From assembly GCF_004801855.1 (NCBI RefSeq), contig NZ_SSTC01000050.1:1-32214 (forward strand): a DNA stretch of 32,214 nt. Reading direction: 5' to 3'. Below, in pieces: positions 7,333 through 15,360 of the stretch (position 1 is its first letter; each line of letters begins with the position of its first letter). Made by a program: the position numbers and the translations under genes. Source of the stretch: Pseudomonas sp. A-1 (GTDB lineage Bacteria; Pseudomonadota; Gammaproteobacteria; Pseudomonadales; Pseudomonadaceae). Under the pieces are notes generated by a model. The model saw only the letters and a list, made by a program, of their open reading frames with translations. It did not search any database and was not told the DNA's origin.

Positions 7333-8523
7333 TCACTTGGCGTCCGGCAGGCCGAGCACACGCTTGGCGATGACGTTGAGTTGAACTTCCGAGGCGCCGC
7401 CGGCGATGGTCAGGGCGAAGCCGTTCAGCCAGGCCTTGGTGATCGCCAGCTCTTCGCTGGTGAAGGCGTCGCCTTCCCAGCCGAGGGCGTGGTAGCCGAG
7501 GGCGTCGAGGAGAATCTCGAACTTCTCGCGATCCTGCTCGCTGTGCACCAGCTTCATGATCGCCATCAGCCCGGAGATGTCCTGGCCGCTGCGCGCCTCC
7601 TCGCCCATGCGCTGCACGGTGAGGCCGTAGGCGTGCTCGTCCATCGCACAGGCCAGCGCGCGGGCGCGCAGGGCCTGGTCGGCCGCGCTGCGCGGTTCGG
7701 GCAGGTAGCGCTCGACCAGCGGCAACAGGTGGAAGTGGTTCGGCAGGCTGGTCTCGCCGAACTTGGACATGGCCTTGCGCTCGTGCTGCAGCAGGCTCTT
7801 GCCCAGCGTCCAGCCGCCGTTGAGCGGGCCGATCAGCTGGCTCTTCGGCACCTTGACGTTGTCGAAGAACACCTGGCAGAACGCCGACTTGCCGCTGATC
7901 AGGTCGATCGGGCTGACGCTGATGCCCGGCGAGCGCATGTCCAGCACGATCAGGCTGATGCCCAGGTGCTTGGGCGCGCTGGCATCGGTGCGCACCAGGG
8001 CGTACATCCAGTCGGACTTGTCGCCGTAGGAGGTCCAGATCTTGGTGCCGTTGACCACGAAGTGGTCGCCCTCGTCGCGGGCGCTGGTCTTCAGGCTGGC
8101 CAGGTCGGAGCCGGCGTTCGGCTCGGAGAAGCCCTGACACCAGCGGATCTCGCCGCGCGCCATGGGCGTGAGCAGGTCGCGCTTCTGCTGTTCGCTGCCG
8201 TATTCGAGCAGCACCGGGCCGAGCATCCATATCCCCAGGTTGATCTGCGGCGGCCGGCACTTGAGCCGGCGCAGCTCGCTTTCCAGCACGGCCACCTGCG
8301 CGGGCGACAGCCCGCCGCCGCCGTATTCGGTCGGCCAGTCCGGGCAGAACCAGCCCTTGTCGCGCATGCGCTCGAACCACAGGCGCTGGTCTTCACTGCT
8401 GAACTCGACCTGGCTGCCGCCCCACACCAGCTCGCCCTCGGGCGTCGGGGTGCGCTGCGAGGGCGGGCAGTTGGCCTCGAGCCAGGCCCGCGTTTCCTGG
8501 CGGAAATCGTCGATTGCGCTCAT
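7333..8523 (-). CDS. Acyl-CoA dehydrogenase, alpha-like catalytic subunit (pair 2)
   Basis: A 396-aa FAD-dependent dehydrogenase that would introduce an alpha,beta double bond into an acyl-CoA. The FAD/substrate segment CQGFSEPNAGSDLASLKTSA is at about 129-148, with NGTKIWTSYGDKSDW after it. The likely catalytic base is Glu248 in SLLQHERKAM, the position used by isovaleryl-CoA dehydrogenase and ChsE-type enzymes. The canonical medium-chain position near the C-terminus reads IAGGASEVQ and does not carry the usual YEG glutamate. The start at 8523 has AAGGA 10 bases upstream. A longer reading would run into the palindromic repeat. The partner subunit gene follows after 10 bp and the ligase gene comes next. 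Steroid side-chain dehydrogenation is inferred from the cluster. Confidence 0.9.
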   Translation of the reverse strand: MSAIDDFRQETRAWLEANCPPSQRTPTPEGELVWGGSQVEFSSEDQRLWFERMRDKGWFCPDWPTEYGGGGLSPAQVAVLESELRRLKCRPPQINLGIWMLGPVLLEYGSEQQKRDLLTPMARGEIRWCQGFSEPNAGSDLASLKTSARDEGDHFVVNGTKIWTSYGDKSDWMYALVRTDASAPKHLGISLIVLDMRSPGISVSPIDLISGKSAFCQVFFDNVKVPKSQLIGPLNGGWTLGKSLLQHERKAMSKFGETSLPNHFHLLPLVERYLPEPRSAADQALRARALACAMDEHAYGLTVQRMGEEARSGQDISGLMAIMKLVHSEQDREKFEILLDALGYHALGWEGDAFTSEELAITKAWLNGFALTIAGGASEVQLNVIAKRVLGLPDAK

Positions 8524-8596
8524 CTGTTGTTGTCCTTCTGGTTTGCGCCGGGGGCCGTGCCCCCAGCGGCAATGTAGCGGATTTCGCCTCCCACCC

Positions 8597-8654
8597 TGTA
8601 GGGGCGAGTTCATTCGCCTTGCGGGGCATTTTGGCGAATAAATTCGCTCCTACA
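8597..8654. repeat. Pseudomonas-type intergenic palindrome, copy 2
   Basis: Inverted arms 8597-8618 and 8633-8654, beginning TGTAGGGGCGAGTT and ending AATTCGCTCCTACA, closely related to the element at 1928-1986. It occupies the 183-bp gap between the two acyl-CoA dehydrogenase alpha genes and is the only sizeable interruption of the operon between 4475 and 14428. Confidence 0.85.
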
Positions 8655-8706
8655 GTGGATCGGCGCGGCCCGGAAGCCCGCGATGCGAACGCCCGGGCGC
8701 CTGCCC

Positions 8707-9873
8707 TCAGCGCCCGCGCGGCATGCCGAGGCCGAACTGGGCGATCAGCTCGCGCTGGATCTCGTTGGTGCCGCCGCCGAAGGTCAGGGTCACCGAGGCG
8801 CGCACCTCGTACTCCAGCTCGCCCTGCAGCAGGGAGGCCGCCGAACCCTCGCGGATCAGGCCGTTGGCACCGACGATCTCCGACAGCTTGCGCAGGATCT
8901 CGATGGCCGACTCGGCGCCGTAGACCTTGGTGGTCGAGGCCAGCGCCACGCCCATCTGCCCGCGCTCGAGGTCGGCGGCGATGCGGAAGTTGATCAGGCG
9001 CATCGCCTCCAGGCGCGCGTAGCACTCGGCCAGCGCGCTGCGCACCCAGCCGTGGTCGACGGCGCGGCGGCCCTGCTCGTCGGCGCTCCTGGCCCACAGG
9101 TAGACGCGGCGGAACAGCCCGGCCACCTTGTCCGCCCAGGAGCCGAGCCCCAGGCGCTCGTGGTTGAGCTGCGCGGTGATCAGCTTCCAGCCGCCGTTCA
9201 GCTCGCCCACCAGCATGTCGGCCGGCACCTTGACGTTGTCGTAGTAGGTGGCCGCGGTCGGGTTGCTGCAGGTCGGGATCACCGTGGTCGAGAAGCCCGG
9301 CAGCTGGGTGTCGAGGATCAGGATCGACACGCCCTTGTGGCGCGGGCGCTCCGGGTCGGTGCGCGCGGCCAGCCAGATGTAGTCGGCCGCCTCGGCGCCG
9401 GAGGTCCACAGCTTGTTGCCGTTGACCACGAAGTGGTCGCCTTCCGGGCGCGCGGTGGTCTTCAGCACCGCCAGGTCACTGCCGGCATCCGGCTCGGAGT
9501 AGCCGATGGCGAAGATGATCTCGCCGGCGGCGATGCCGGGCAGGAACTTCTCCTTCTGCAGCGCGGTGCCGTACTCCATCAGCGCCGGACCGACGGTGCT
9601 GATGGTGACGAAGGGCAGCGGCGCGCCGGCGATGTTGGCCTCTTCGAAGAAGATCAGCTGCTCGGTGGCCGCGTAGCCCTGGCCGCCGTGCGCCTTCGGC
9701 CAGCCGACCGCCAGCCAGCCGTCGCGGCCCATCTGGCGGATGGTCTGGCGGTACAGATCGCCGCCTTCCTTGCCGCGCAGCTCGCTGCGCAGCTCGGGAG
9801 TCATCAGGTTCTGGAAGTAGTCCCGCACCTTGAGGCGCAGGGCGTGTTGCTCGGGGGTCAGATCGACGAACAT
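8707..9873 (-). CDS. Acyl-CoA dehydrogenase, alpha-like catalytic subunit (pair 1)
   Basis: A 388-aa acyl-CoA dehydrogenase. It has the FAD-binding segment IGYSEPDAGSDLAVLKTTA (about 123-141), NGNKLWTSGAEAADYIW (151-167), and a probable catalytic Glu239 in QLNHERLGLG. The C-terminal segment TFGGGTNEIQRELIAQFGLGMPR is family-typical, and the medium-chain-type YEG glutamate is absent. AAGGAG lies upstream of the ATG. The gene starts 10 bp after the aldolase-like gene, so it is in the same transcript as the hydratase and aldolase genes. Its likely partner is the Glu-less subunit at 11468-12601. Together they would resemble ChsE1-ChsE2, which dehydrogenate the 3-carbon steroid side-chain CoA ester. 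The pairing is inferred. Confidence 0.9.
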   Translation of the reverse strand: MFVDLTPEQHALRLKVRDYFQNLMTPELRSELRGKEGGDLYRQTIRQMGRDGWLAVGWPKAHGGQGYAATEQLIFFEEANIAGAPLPFVTISTVGPALMEYGTALQKEKFLPGIAAGEIIFAIGYSEPDAGSDLAVLKTTARPEGDHFVVNGNKLWTSGAEAADYIWLAARTDPERPRHKGVSILILDTQLPGFSTTVIPTCSNPTAATYYDNVKVPADMLVGELNGGWKLITAQLNHERLGLGSWADKVAGLFRRVYLWARSADEQGRRAVDHGWVRSALAECYARLEAMRLINFRIAADLERGQMGVALASTTKVYGAESAIEILRKLSEIVGANGLIREGSAASLLQGELEYEVRASVTLTFGGGTNEIQRELIAQFGLGMPRGR

Positions 9874-9883
9874 GTCGCGCTCC

Positions 9884-11059
9884 TTATGCTGCGCCCAGGA
9901 TCAGGCCGCTGGTCGGCACGCCGGTACCGGCGGTGACCAGCACGTTCTCCGCGCCGGCGACCTGGTTGACCGAGGTGCCGCGCACCTGGCGCACGCCCTC
10001 GGCCACGCCGTTCATGCCGTGGATGTAGGCCTCGCCGAGCTGGCCGCCGTGGGTGTTGATCGGCAGGCTGCCGCCGCGGGCGTGCAGGCCGTCACGGATG
10101 AAGTCCTTGGCCTCGCCGCGCTTGCAGAAGCCGAACTCCTCCAGCTGCGGCAGCACGAACGGGGTGAAGTGGTCGTAGATCACCGCGGTCTGCAGGTCCT
10201 GCGGGCCGAGGCCGGACTGCGCGTACAGCTCGCGGGCGACCACGCCCATCTCCGGCAGGCCGGTGATGTCCTCGCGGTAGAACGAGGTCATGCTCTGCTG
10301 GCCCTCGGCGATGCCCTGCGAGGCGCCCTTGATGATCACCGGCTTCTGCCGGAGATCGCGGGCGCGTTCGGCCGAGGTGATGACCATGGCCACCGCGCCG
10401 TCGGACTCCTGGCAGCAGTCGAGCAGGTGCAGCGGTTCGCAGATCCAGCGCGAGGCCTGGTGTTCTTCCAGGGTGATCGGCTTGCCGTAGAAGAACGCCG
10501 CCGGGTTGGTGGCGGCGAAGTCGCGCACCGCCACGGCCACGCGGCCGAAGTCCTCGCTGGTGGCGCCATAGGTGTGCATGTAGCGCTGGGCGAACATGCC
10601 GACCCAGGCGGCCGGGGTGTGGAAACCGTGCGGCATGTACCAGCCGTAGTTGACCGCGTCGAAGATCGGCGCACCGCCGAAGTCGTGCGGCTTGCCGAAG
10701 CGGTACCAGGAACGCTCGTTCATCGCCCGGTACACCACCACCACCTTGGCCACGCCGGTGGCCACGGCCATCGCCGCGTGCATCAGCGGCGCGCAGGCGC
10801 CGCCGCCACCGTGGGGGATCTGCGAGAAGAACTTGACGTTCTTGCAGCCGAGCAGGCGCGCCACCTCGTACTCCGGCACGTTGTCCATGGTGTAGGAGCT
10901 GAAGCCCTCCACCTCGGACGGGTCGATGCCGGCGTCGGCCAGCGCGCCCAGGGTGGCTTCCATGGCCAGGCGCAGCTCGGTGCGCCCGGAGTTCTTGGAG
11001 AATTCGGTCGCGCCGAGGCCGACGATGGCCGCGCGTCCGGAAATCGAATTGCTGGTCAT
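9884..11059 (-). CDS. Thiolase-superfamily aldolase, Ltp2-like (steroid side-chain retro-aldolase)
   Basis: A 391-aa lipid-transfer-protein/thiolase family member. It starts at 11059, 17 bp after the MaoC-like gene. It lacks a normal thiolase CxS/TG nucleophile motif. The corresponding region reads PHGGGGACAP (82-91). Two tyrosines, Tyr295 (AVIYDHFTP) and Tyr345 (GEAYIHG), fall almost exactly where I recall the catalytic tyrosines (294 and 344) of mycobacterial Ltp2. NTHGGQLGEA precedes the second one. Ltp2 cleaves the 17-hydroxy-steroid-CoA adduct to a C17 ketone and propionyl-CoA and needs the DUF35 domain of ChsH2. A ChsH2-like gene is three genes upstream (12612-13589). Function is inferred from family and neighbours. 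A thiolase role is less likely. Confidence 0.87.
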   Translation of the reverse strand: MTSNSISGRAAIVGLGATEFSKNSGRTELRLAMEATLGALADAGIDPSEVEGFSSYTMDNVPEYEVARLLGCKNVKFFSQIPHGGGGACAPLMHAAMAVATGVAKVVVVYRAMNERSWYRFGKPHDFGGAPIFDAVNYGWYMPHGFHTPAAWVGMFAQRYMHTYGATSEDFGRVAVAVRDFAATNPAAFFYGKPITLEEHQASRWICEPLHLLDCCQESDGAVAMVITSAERARDLRQKPVIIKGASQGIAEGQQSMTSFYREDITGLPEMGVVARELYAQSGLGPQDLQTAVIYDHFTPFVLPQLEEFGFCKRGEAKDFIRDGLHARGGSLPINTHGGQLGEAYIHGMNGVAEGVRQVRGTSVNQVAGAENVLVTAGTGVPTSGLILGAA

Positions 11060-11076
11060 ATCCTGTCTCCTGCGCC

Positions 11077-11496
11077 TTACGGCAGCACCAGCGTGGCCGT
11101 GCCGGTCACGTGGTTGCCCATGGAATTCTTGCCCTTGAGCGTCACCTGCACGGTGCGGCTGGCGGCGTCCTGAGCGGTCACTTCGCCGCTGAAGGTCATG
11201 GTGTCGCCCGGGTAGTTGGGCGCGCCCAGCTTGATCTTCAGGTCGGCGAAGCGCGCGGCGGGGCCGGCCCACTCCTCGACGTAGCGCTGCACCAGGCCGC
11301 TGGTGGTGAGGATGTTCATGAACACGTGCGGCGAGCCGAGTTCGCGCGCGGCGTCCTTGTCGTGGTGGCCGGGGAAGTAGTCGCGGGTGGCGATGGCGCC
11401 GGCGGTGATCAGCTGCACGGTGATCGGGATCGCCAGCTCCGGCAGCGCCTGGCCGGGGAGCACTTCGTCAAATGCCTTGGTTTTCTTCGAGGTCAT
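11077..11496 (-). CDS. MaoC-like enoyl-CoA hydratase subunit, ChsH1-like
   Basis: A 139-aa single hot-dog domain. The hydratase-2 type motif is TRDYFPGHHD (38-46), giving candidate catalytic Asp39 and His44 or His45, followed by GSPHVFMN. The start at 11496 lies 29 bp inside the preceding dehydrogenase gene. No better in-frame start is near, and GGGATGGAA precedes the ATG. Single-domain MaoC proteins of this type pair with a MaoC domain fused to DUF35 (ChsH1 with ChsH2) to hydrate the unsaturated steroid side-chain CoA before aldol cleavage. That partner is encoded at 12612-13589, so the hydratase here should be a heteromer. The pairing is inferred from gene order and family knowledge. Confidence 0.87.
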   Translation of the reverse strand: MTSKKTKAFDEVLPGQALPELAIPITVQLITAGAIATRDYFPGHHDKDAARELGSPHVFMNILTTSGLVQRYVEEWAGPAARFADLKIKLGAPNYPGDTMTFSGEVTAQDAASRTVQVTLKGKNSMGNHVTGTATLVLP

Positions 11497-12601
11497 ATTT
11501 CCATCCCAGCTTGTCGTTGTTGGCCAGCCAGTCGCCGAGGCGCTCGAGGGTCGCGGCGCTGCCACCGAGGGTGATGCCCAGGGCGCGGCTCCAGTAGAGG
11601 TAGCGGTGGATCGGATAGGTCAGGTCGACGCCGATGCCGCCGTGCACGTGTTGCGCCTTGTGGCCGACCAGGTGGCCGGCCTCGCAGGCGAGATACTTGG
11701 TCGCCAGCGCCTCGGAAGTCGCCGGCAGGCCGGCGTCGAGGCGCCAGACCAGCTGCCAGAGCGCCGAGCGCAGCGCTTCGACGGCGATGTGCGCGTCGGC
11801 CATGCTCATCTGCACCGCCTGGAAGCTGCCGATGGCGCGGTCGAACTGGCGGCGCTCGTTGACGTATTCCACGGTGCGGCGGATCTGCTCGACGGAGACG
11901 CCCAGCTGCAGGGCGGCCAGCGCGGCGATGGCGCGGCTTTCCAGCCAGTCCAGCGCGGCGACCGGCAGCAGCGCCGCGGTCGGCACCACCACGGAGCTGA
12001 AGCGCAGGTCGGCGACCGCCTCGCCCTGGGTGAACACCCCGGCGGTCTTGTCGATGCCGGCCACGCGCAGGTCGACCAGCAGCAGGCGCGGCGCGCCGGC
12101 CACCTTGGCCAGCAGCAGGGCCTGGCAGACGTTGGCGCCCAGCGGCACGGCGGACGCCGTGCCGTCCAGCTGCCAGCCGCCTTCCACTTCGCTGGCCTCG
12201 AGGGCGATGCCCTTGGCGTTGGCCAGACCGTCGAGCGCCAGGGTCAGCAGGCGCTGGCTCTCGGCGGCGGCCTGCACGGTCTCGGCGGCGGCGTCAGGGG
12301 CGAATTTCGCCAGGGTGGCGGCGGCCAGCTGGTGGCGCCACAGCGGCACCTGGCCGAGCGCGCGGCCCTGGGCTTCCAGCACCAGCATCAGCTCGGTCAT
12401 GCCCAGGCCGCTGCCGCCGAAGTCCTCGGGGATGGCCAGGGCGTGCAGGCCGGTTTCCACGCAGCTCTGCCACAGCGCGCCCATGAACGGCTCGCCGGAG
12501 CCGTCGAAGGCGCGCAGGCGGTCGTCGGTGCAGTAGTCGGCGAACAGGCTGCCGGCCATCTCGGCGATGGCGCGCTGTTCCTCGTTCAGTTCGAAGTCCA
12601 T
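11468..12601 (-). CDS. Acyl-CoA dehydrogenase, beta-like subunit lacking catalytic Glu (pair 1)
   Basis: A 377-aa acyl-CoA dehydrogenase family protein. GAGGAG precedes the ATG and the gene begins 10 bp after the ChsH2-like stop. The fold is visible from ALAIPEDFGGSGLG (54-67) to the C-terminal HVHGGIGVDLTYPIHRYLYW segment. In the helix that carries the base in the alpha subunits (xHER) it reads LDWLESRAIAAL (about 217-228), with no glutamate in the expected place. The FAD-binding SEPxAGSD signature is also absent, replaced by LTLALDGLANAKG. It is therefore probably a structural or substrate-binding subunit that works with 8707-9873. The 3' end overlaps the ChsH1-like start by 29 bp, suggesting coupled translation. 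Confidence 0.87.
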   Translation of the reverse strand: MDFELNEEQRAIAEMAGSLFADYCTDDRLRAFDGSGEPFMGALWQSCVETGLHALAIPEDFGGSGLGMTELMLVLEAQGRALGQVPLWRHQLAAATLAKFAPDAAAETVQAAAESQRLLTLALDGLANAKGIALEASEVEGGWQLDGTASAVPLGANVCQALLLAKVAGAPRLLLVDLRVAGIDKTAGVFTQGEAVADLRFSSVVVPTAALLPVAALDWLESRAIAALAALQLGVSVEQIRRTVEYVNERRQFDRAIGSFQAVQMSMADAHIAVEALRSALWQLVWRLDAGLPATSEALATKYLACEAGHLVGHKAQHVHGGIGVDLTYPIHRYLYWSRALGITLGGSAATLERLGDWLANNDKLGWKYDLEENQGI

Positions 12602-12611
12602 GGTCCTCTCC

Positions 12612-13589
12612 TCACTGCGCGACCGGCCGGAACAGCGGCAGGATCAGTTCGTCGTCGAAGGTGTGGAACTCGACCTGCACGGCCTGGCCGATGGCCAGCT
12701 CGTCGCGCTTGACGCCGACCAGGCCGGCGGTCAGGCGCACGCCCTCCTCCAGCTCGATCAGGCCGATCGGGTTCGGGTAGTCGAACGGCGGCACTTCCGG
12801 GTAGTGCATGACCACGAAGGAATAGATCGTGCCCTTGCCGGAGGACTGCACGCTGTCCCAGTCGAAGGAATGGCAGCTGGCGCACACCGGTGCCGGCGGA
12901 TGGCGCAGGGTGTTGCAGGCGGTGCAGCGCTGGATCAGCAGCTTGCCTTCGGCGCAGCCTTCCCAGAAGAAGCGGGTGTCGTCGCTGATGCCGGGCTTGG
13001 GCCGCTTGATCTTCGGGATGGCAGAGGCGCTGTCGCCCTCGGCGGCCGGCTTGACCGGGTTGGCCGGACGGAACTTGAACACGCGGAACAGCAACTGGCC
13101 AACCGGCTCGTCGCCTTCGGGCTGCTCGGAGAAGAAGCTCATCACCAGGGTGACGAAGTAGCCGGTGCCCAGCGCGGTAGTCTTCTCATCGCCCACCGCG
13201 TCGAGGCGGGTGGTGTAGTAGAGCTTCTCGCCGAGTTTCACGTAGCGGTCGAAGCTCAGGTCGGAGTTGACCGCCACCACCGAGGCGAAGCCGTTGGCCT
13301 CCAGCAGCTTGAGCACCTCGTAGGGGTTGGCGTCGGTGGACCCCGGCGCGTAGTTGTTCTGATGCAGGCCTTCCAGGCACCAGGCCTGCAGCATCGCCGG
13401 CGGCGCGACGATGCTGCCGTGCTCCGTGGTGGCGGCGTAGTCGGCGTCGAGGTACAGCGGGTTGTCGATGCCCATGACCTCGCACCACTGGCGGATCATC
13501 GGCGCGTTGACCGCGTCCCAGGCGTAGACGCGACCGTACTCGCGTCCCACCATGGCCCGCACGGCGGGCATGAATTCTTGTTCAGCCAA
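12612..13589 (-). CDS. MaoC-like/DUF35 fusion protein, ChsH2-like
   Basis: A 325-aa two-domain protein. Residues about 7-175 form a MaoC/FAS1-type dehydratase domain (YAWDAVNAPMIRQWC, TEHGSIVAPPAML, LSFDRYVKLGEKLYYTT). Residues about 205-325 form a DUF35 domain with a four-cysteine zinc ribbon (Cys222, 225, 236, 239) and an OB-fold ending PLFRPVAQ. This is the layout of ChsH2, whose MaoC half pairs with ChsH1 and whose DUF35 half pairs with the Ltp2 aldolase. I chose a TTG start at 13589 because GAGGAG lies 6 bases upstream. ATG at 13649 would overlap the preceding SDR stop by 4 bp but has no clear ribosome site, and ATG at 13571 is too far from GAGGAG. It probably channels the hydrated steroid-CoA to the aldolase. 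Confidence 0.88.
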   Translation of the reverse strand: MAEQEFMPAVRAMVGREYGRVYAWDAVNAPMIRQWCEVMGIDNPLYLDADYAATTEHGSIVAPPAMLQAWCLEGLHQNNYAPGSTDANPYEVLKLLEANGFASVVAVNSDLSFDRYVKLGEKLYYTTRLDAVGDEKTTALGTGYFVTLVMSFFSEQPEGDEPVGQLLFRVFKFRPANPVKPAAEGDSASAIPKIKRPKPGISDDTRFFWEGCAEGKLLIQRCTACNTLRHPPAPVCASCHSFDWDSVQSSGKGTIYSFVVMHYPEVPPFDYPNPIGLIELEEGVRLTAGLVGVKRDELAIGQAVQVEFHTFDDELILPLFRPVAQ

Positions 13590-13645
13590 GATGTTCTCCT
13601 CGGAGTTGAGGGCGGCCCGCCGCACGGCGGACGCGCCGGCTTCGG

Positions 13646-14428
13646 TCATTGATGGGCGGAATTGGCTGCGGCAAGGAAGGCGGGACTTTCCCCGCCCCCG
13701 TGCAGCAGGAGGTTGCAGCCGCTGGCGTAGCCGGCCAGCGGGGAAGCGATGAACAGGCAGGCGTTGCCGATGTCCTCGGGAGTGGCCATGCGTCCGGCCG
13801 GGATGGTGCCGGCGACCGCGGCGATGCCCGCCTCGTCGCCGTAGTGCAGGTGCGCCTGCTCGGTGCGCACCAGGCCCGGGCTGACGGTGACCACGCGCAC
13901 CTTCGGCGCCCACTCCACCGCCAGCGAGGTCACCAGCGCCAGCACGCCGGCCTTGGCCGCGCCGTAGGCGGCGGTGCCCGGCGACGGGCGCAGGGCGCTG
14001 ATGCTGCCGATGAACACGATCACCCCGCCCTCTTCCTGGCGCTGCATCAGCCGGTTGGCGTGCTGGGCGACGTTGAGCGGGGCGATCAGGTTGAGGCGGA
14101 TGATGCCCTCGTGGAAGCGCGGCGAGGCCTCGCCGGCCAGCACGTGGGGGCTGCCGCCGGCGTTGTTGACCAGCACGTCGAGGCGCCCGCAGCGCTCCTC
14201 GATCACCGCGAACAGGGTGGCCAGCGAGTCGGCGTCGCGCACGTCGGCGGGGAGGAATTCGGCCTGGCGGCCGTCGGCTTGCGGCAGCGCCTCCGGGGCG
14301 TTGCGACCGCAGACCAGCACGCGGGCGCCGGCGGCGAGGAAGCTCTGCGCGATGCCCGCGCCGACGCCCTTGGTGCCGCCGGTGACCAGCACCACCTTGC
14401 CGGTGAAATCGAGGTTCTGAGTGGCCAT
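13646..14428 (-). CDS. Short-chain dehydrogenase/reductase, first gene of the aldolase operon
   Basis: A 260-aa classical SDR with TGGTKGVG (16-23), NNAGG (88-92) and the catalytic Ser142, Tyr155 and Lys159 (YGAAK), with standard spacing. AAGGAG precedes the ATG. It heads the minus-strand operon that continues into the ChsH2-like, dehydrogenase, ChsH1-like, aldolase and dehydrogenase genes, and it is divergent from the enoyl-CoA hydratase gene with 137 bp between. Actinobacterial cholesterol clusters carry comparable SDRs that act on hydroxyls of the steroid nucleus or of ring C/D products. A hydroxysteroid or hydroxyacyl-CoA dehydrogenase role is plausible. The exact substrate cannot be deduced. 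Confidence 0.9.
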   Translation of the reverse strand: MATQNLDFTGKVVLVTGGTKGVGAGIAQSFLAAGARVLVCGRNAPEALPQADGRQAEFLPADVRDADSLATLFAVIEERCGRLDVLVNNAGGSPHVLAGEASPRFHEGIIRLNLIAPLNVAQHANRLMQRQEEGGVIVFIGSISALRPSPGTAAYGAAKAGVLALVTSLAVEWAPKVRVVTVSPGLVRTEQAHLHYGDEAGIAAVAGTIPAGRMATPEDIGNACLFIASPLAGYASGCNLLLHGGGESPAFLAAANSAHQ

Positions 14429-14481
14429 TGCATGCTCCTTGATAGCTGCATGGCTTCACTCTAGGGACTGGCCGTCGCCGA

Positions 14482-14507
14482 ACTCGTCGTTCAAACGGAC
14501 GATGAGT
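14482..14507. promoter_or_regulatory. Candidate operator in the divergent SDR/hydratase promoter region
   Basis: Imperfect palindrome: ACTCGTCGT (14482-14490), 8-base spacer, ACGATGAGT (14499-14507), one mismatch. It sits in the 137-bp gap between divergently transcribed genes, where a shared regulator would bind. The regulator is unknown. Confidence 0.4.
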
Positions 14508-14565
14508 GACGGCCCCGCACCTGCGAACAATCGCCCATCGCTCCCGTCTTGCAGAGAGGTCGCGC

Positions 14566-15351
14566 ATGTCCGCCGACAACCTTGTTCCCGTGCTTCTCGA
14601 CTTTCCCGCCGAAGGCGTCGCCCGCCTGCGCCTGAACCGCCCGCAGGCCACCAACGCCCTCAGCCTGGAGCTGCAGGCGCTGCTCTCCCGGCACTTCGCC
14701 GAACTGGGCGAGGACCCGGCGGTGCGCTGCATCGTGCTCACCGGGGGCGACAAGGTGTTCGCCGCCGGCGGCGACATCACCAGCATGGCCGGGGTCGGCG
14801 CCATCGACATCTACCAGCGCCACACCGAGCGGGTCTGGGCGCCGATCCAGCACTGCCCCAAGCCGGTGATCGCCGCGGTGTGCGGCTACGCCTACGGCGG
14901 CGGCTGCGAGCTGGCGATGCACGCCGACATCATCATCGCCGGGCGCAGCGCGCGCTTCTGCCAGCCGGAAATCCGCATCGGCATCATGCCCGGCATCGGC
15001 GGCACCCAGCGCCTGGTGCGCGCGGTGGGCAAGGCCAAGGCAATGCGCATGGCGCTCACCGGCGCGCCGATCAGCGCCGAGGAAGCCTGGGTCGCCGGGC
15101 TGGTCAGCGAGCTGGTCGACGACACCGAGGTGCAGGAACGCGCCCTGGAGATGGCCCGCGACATCGCCGCCATGCCGCCGCTGGCCGCCGAGCAGATCAA
15201 GGAAGTGATCCTCGCCGGCATGGACGCCTCGCTGGAGGCGGGCCTGGCCCTGGAACGCAAGGCCAACGCCCTGCTGTTCGCCTCGCGCGATCAGAAGGAA
15301 GGCATGCAGGCGTTCATCGACAAGCGCAAGCCGCGCTTCGAGGGGCGTTGA
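14566..15351 (+). CDS. Enoyl-CoA hydratase/isomerase (crotonase family)
   Basis: A 261-aa crotonase-fold protein, the only plus-strand gene in the catabolic region. Both hydratase glutamates are present: one in YGGGCELAM and one in CQPEIRIGIMPG, followed by GGTQRL, as in classical enoyl-CoA hydratase. It should therefore be able to hydrate an enoyl-CoA rather than be a diverged family member. The start at 14566 is preceded by AGAGG. An upstream in-frame ATG adds 20 residues of unlikely sequence. It is divergent from the SDR operon and convergent with the PpyR-like gene (10 bp between stops). It may serve the first side-chain cycle, while the ChsH1/ChsH2-like pair serves the second. This division is inference. 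Confidence 0.9.
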   Translation: MSADNLVPVLLDFPAEGVARLRLNRPQATNALSLELQALLSRHFAELGEDPAVRCIVLTGGDKVFAAGGDITSMAGVGAIDIYQRHTERVWAPIQHCPKPVIAAVCGYAYGGGCELAMHADIIIAGRSARFCQPEIRIGIMPGIGGTQRLVRAVGKAKAMRMALTGAPISAEEAWVAGLVSELVDDTEVQERALEMARDIAAMPPLAAEQIKEVILAGMDASLEAGLALERKANALLFASRDQKEGMQAFIDKRKPRFEGR

Positions 15352-15360
15352 GGGCCTTCC

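Noticed and set aside
13590-14810. Long N-terminal extension of the ChsH2-like protein through the SDR gene
   Set aside because: It would overlap the whole SDR gene in another frame. The MaoC domain begins only after about 13590.
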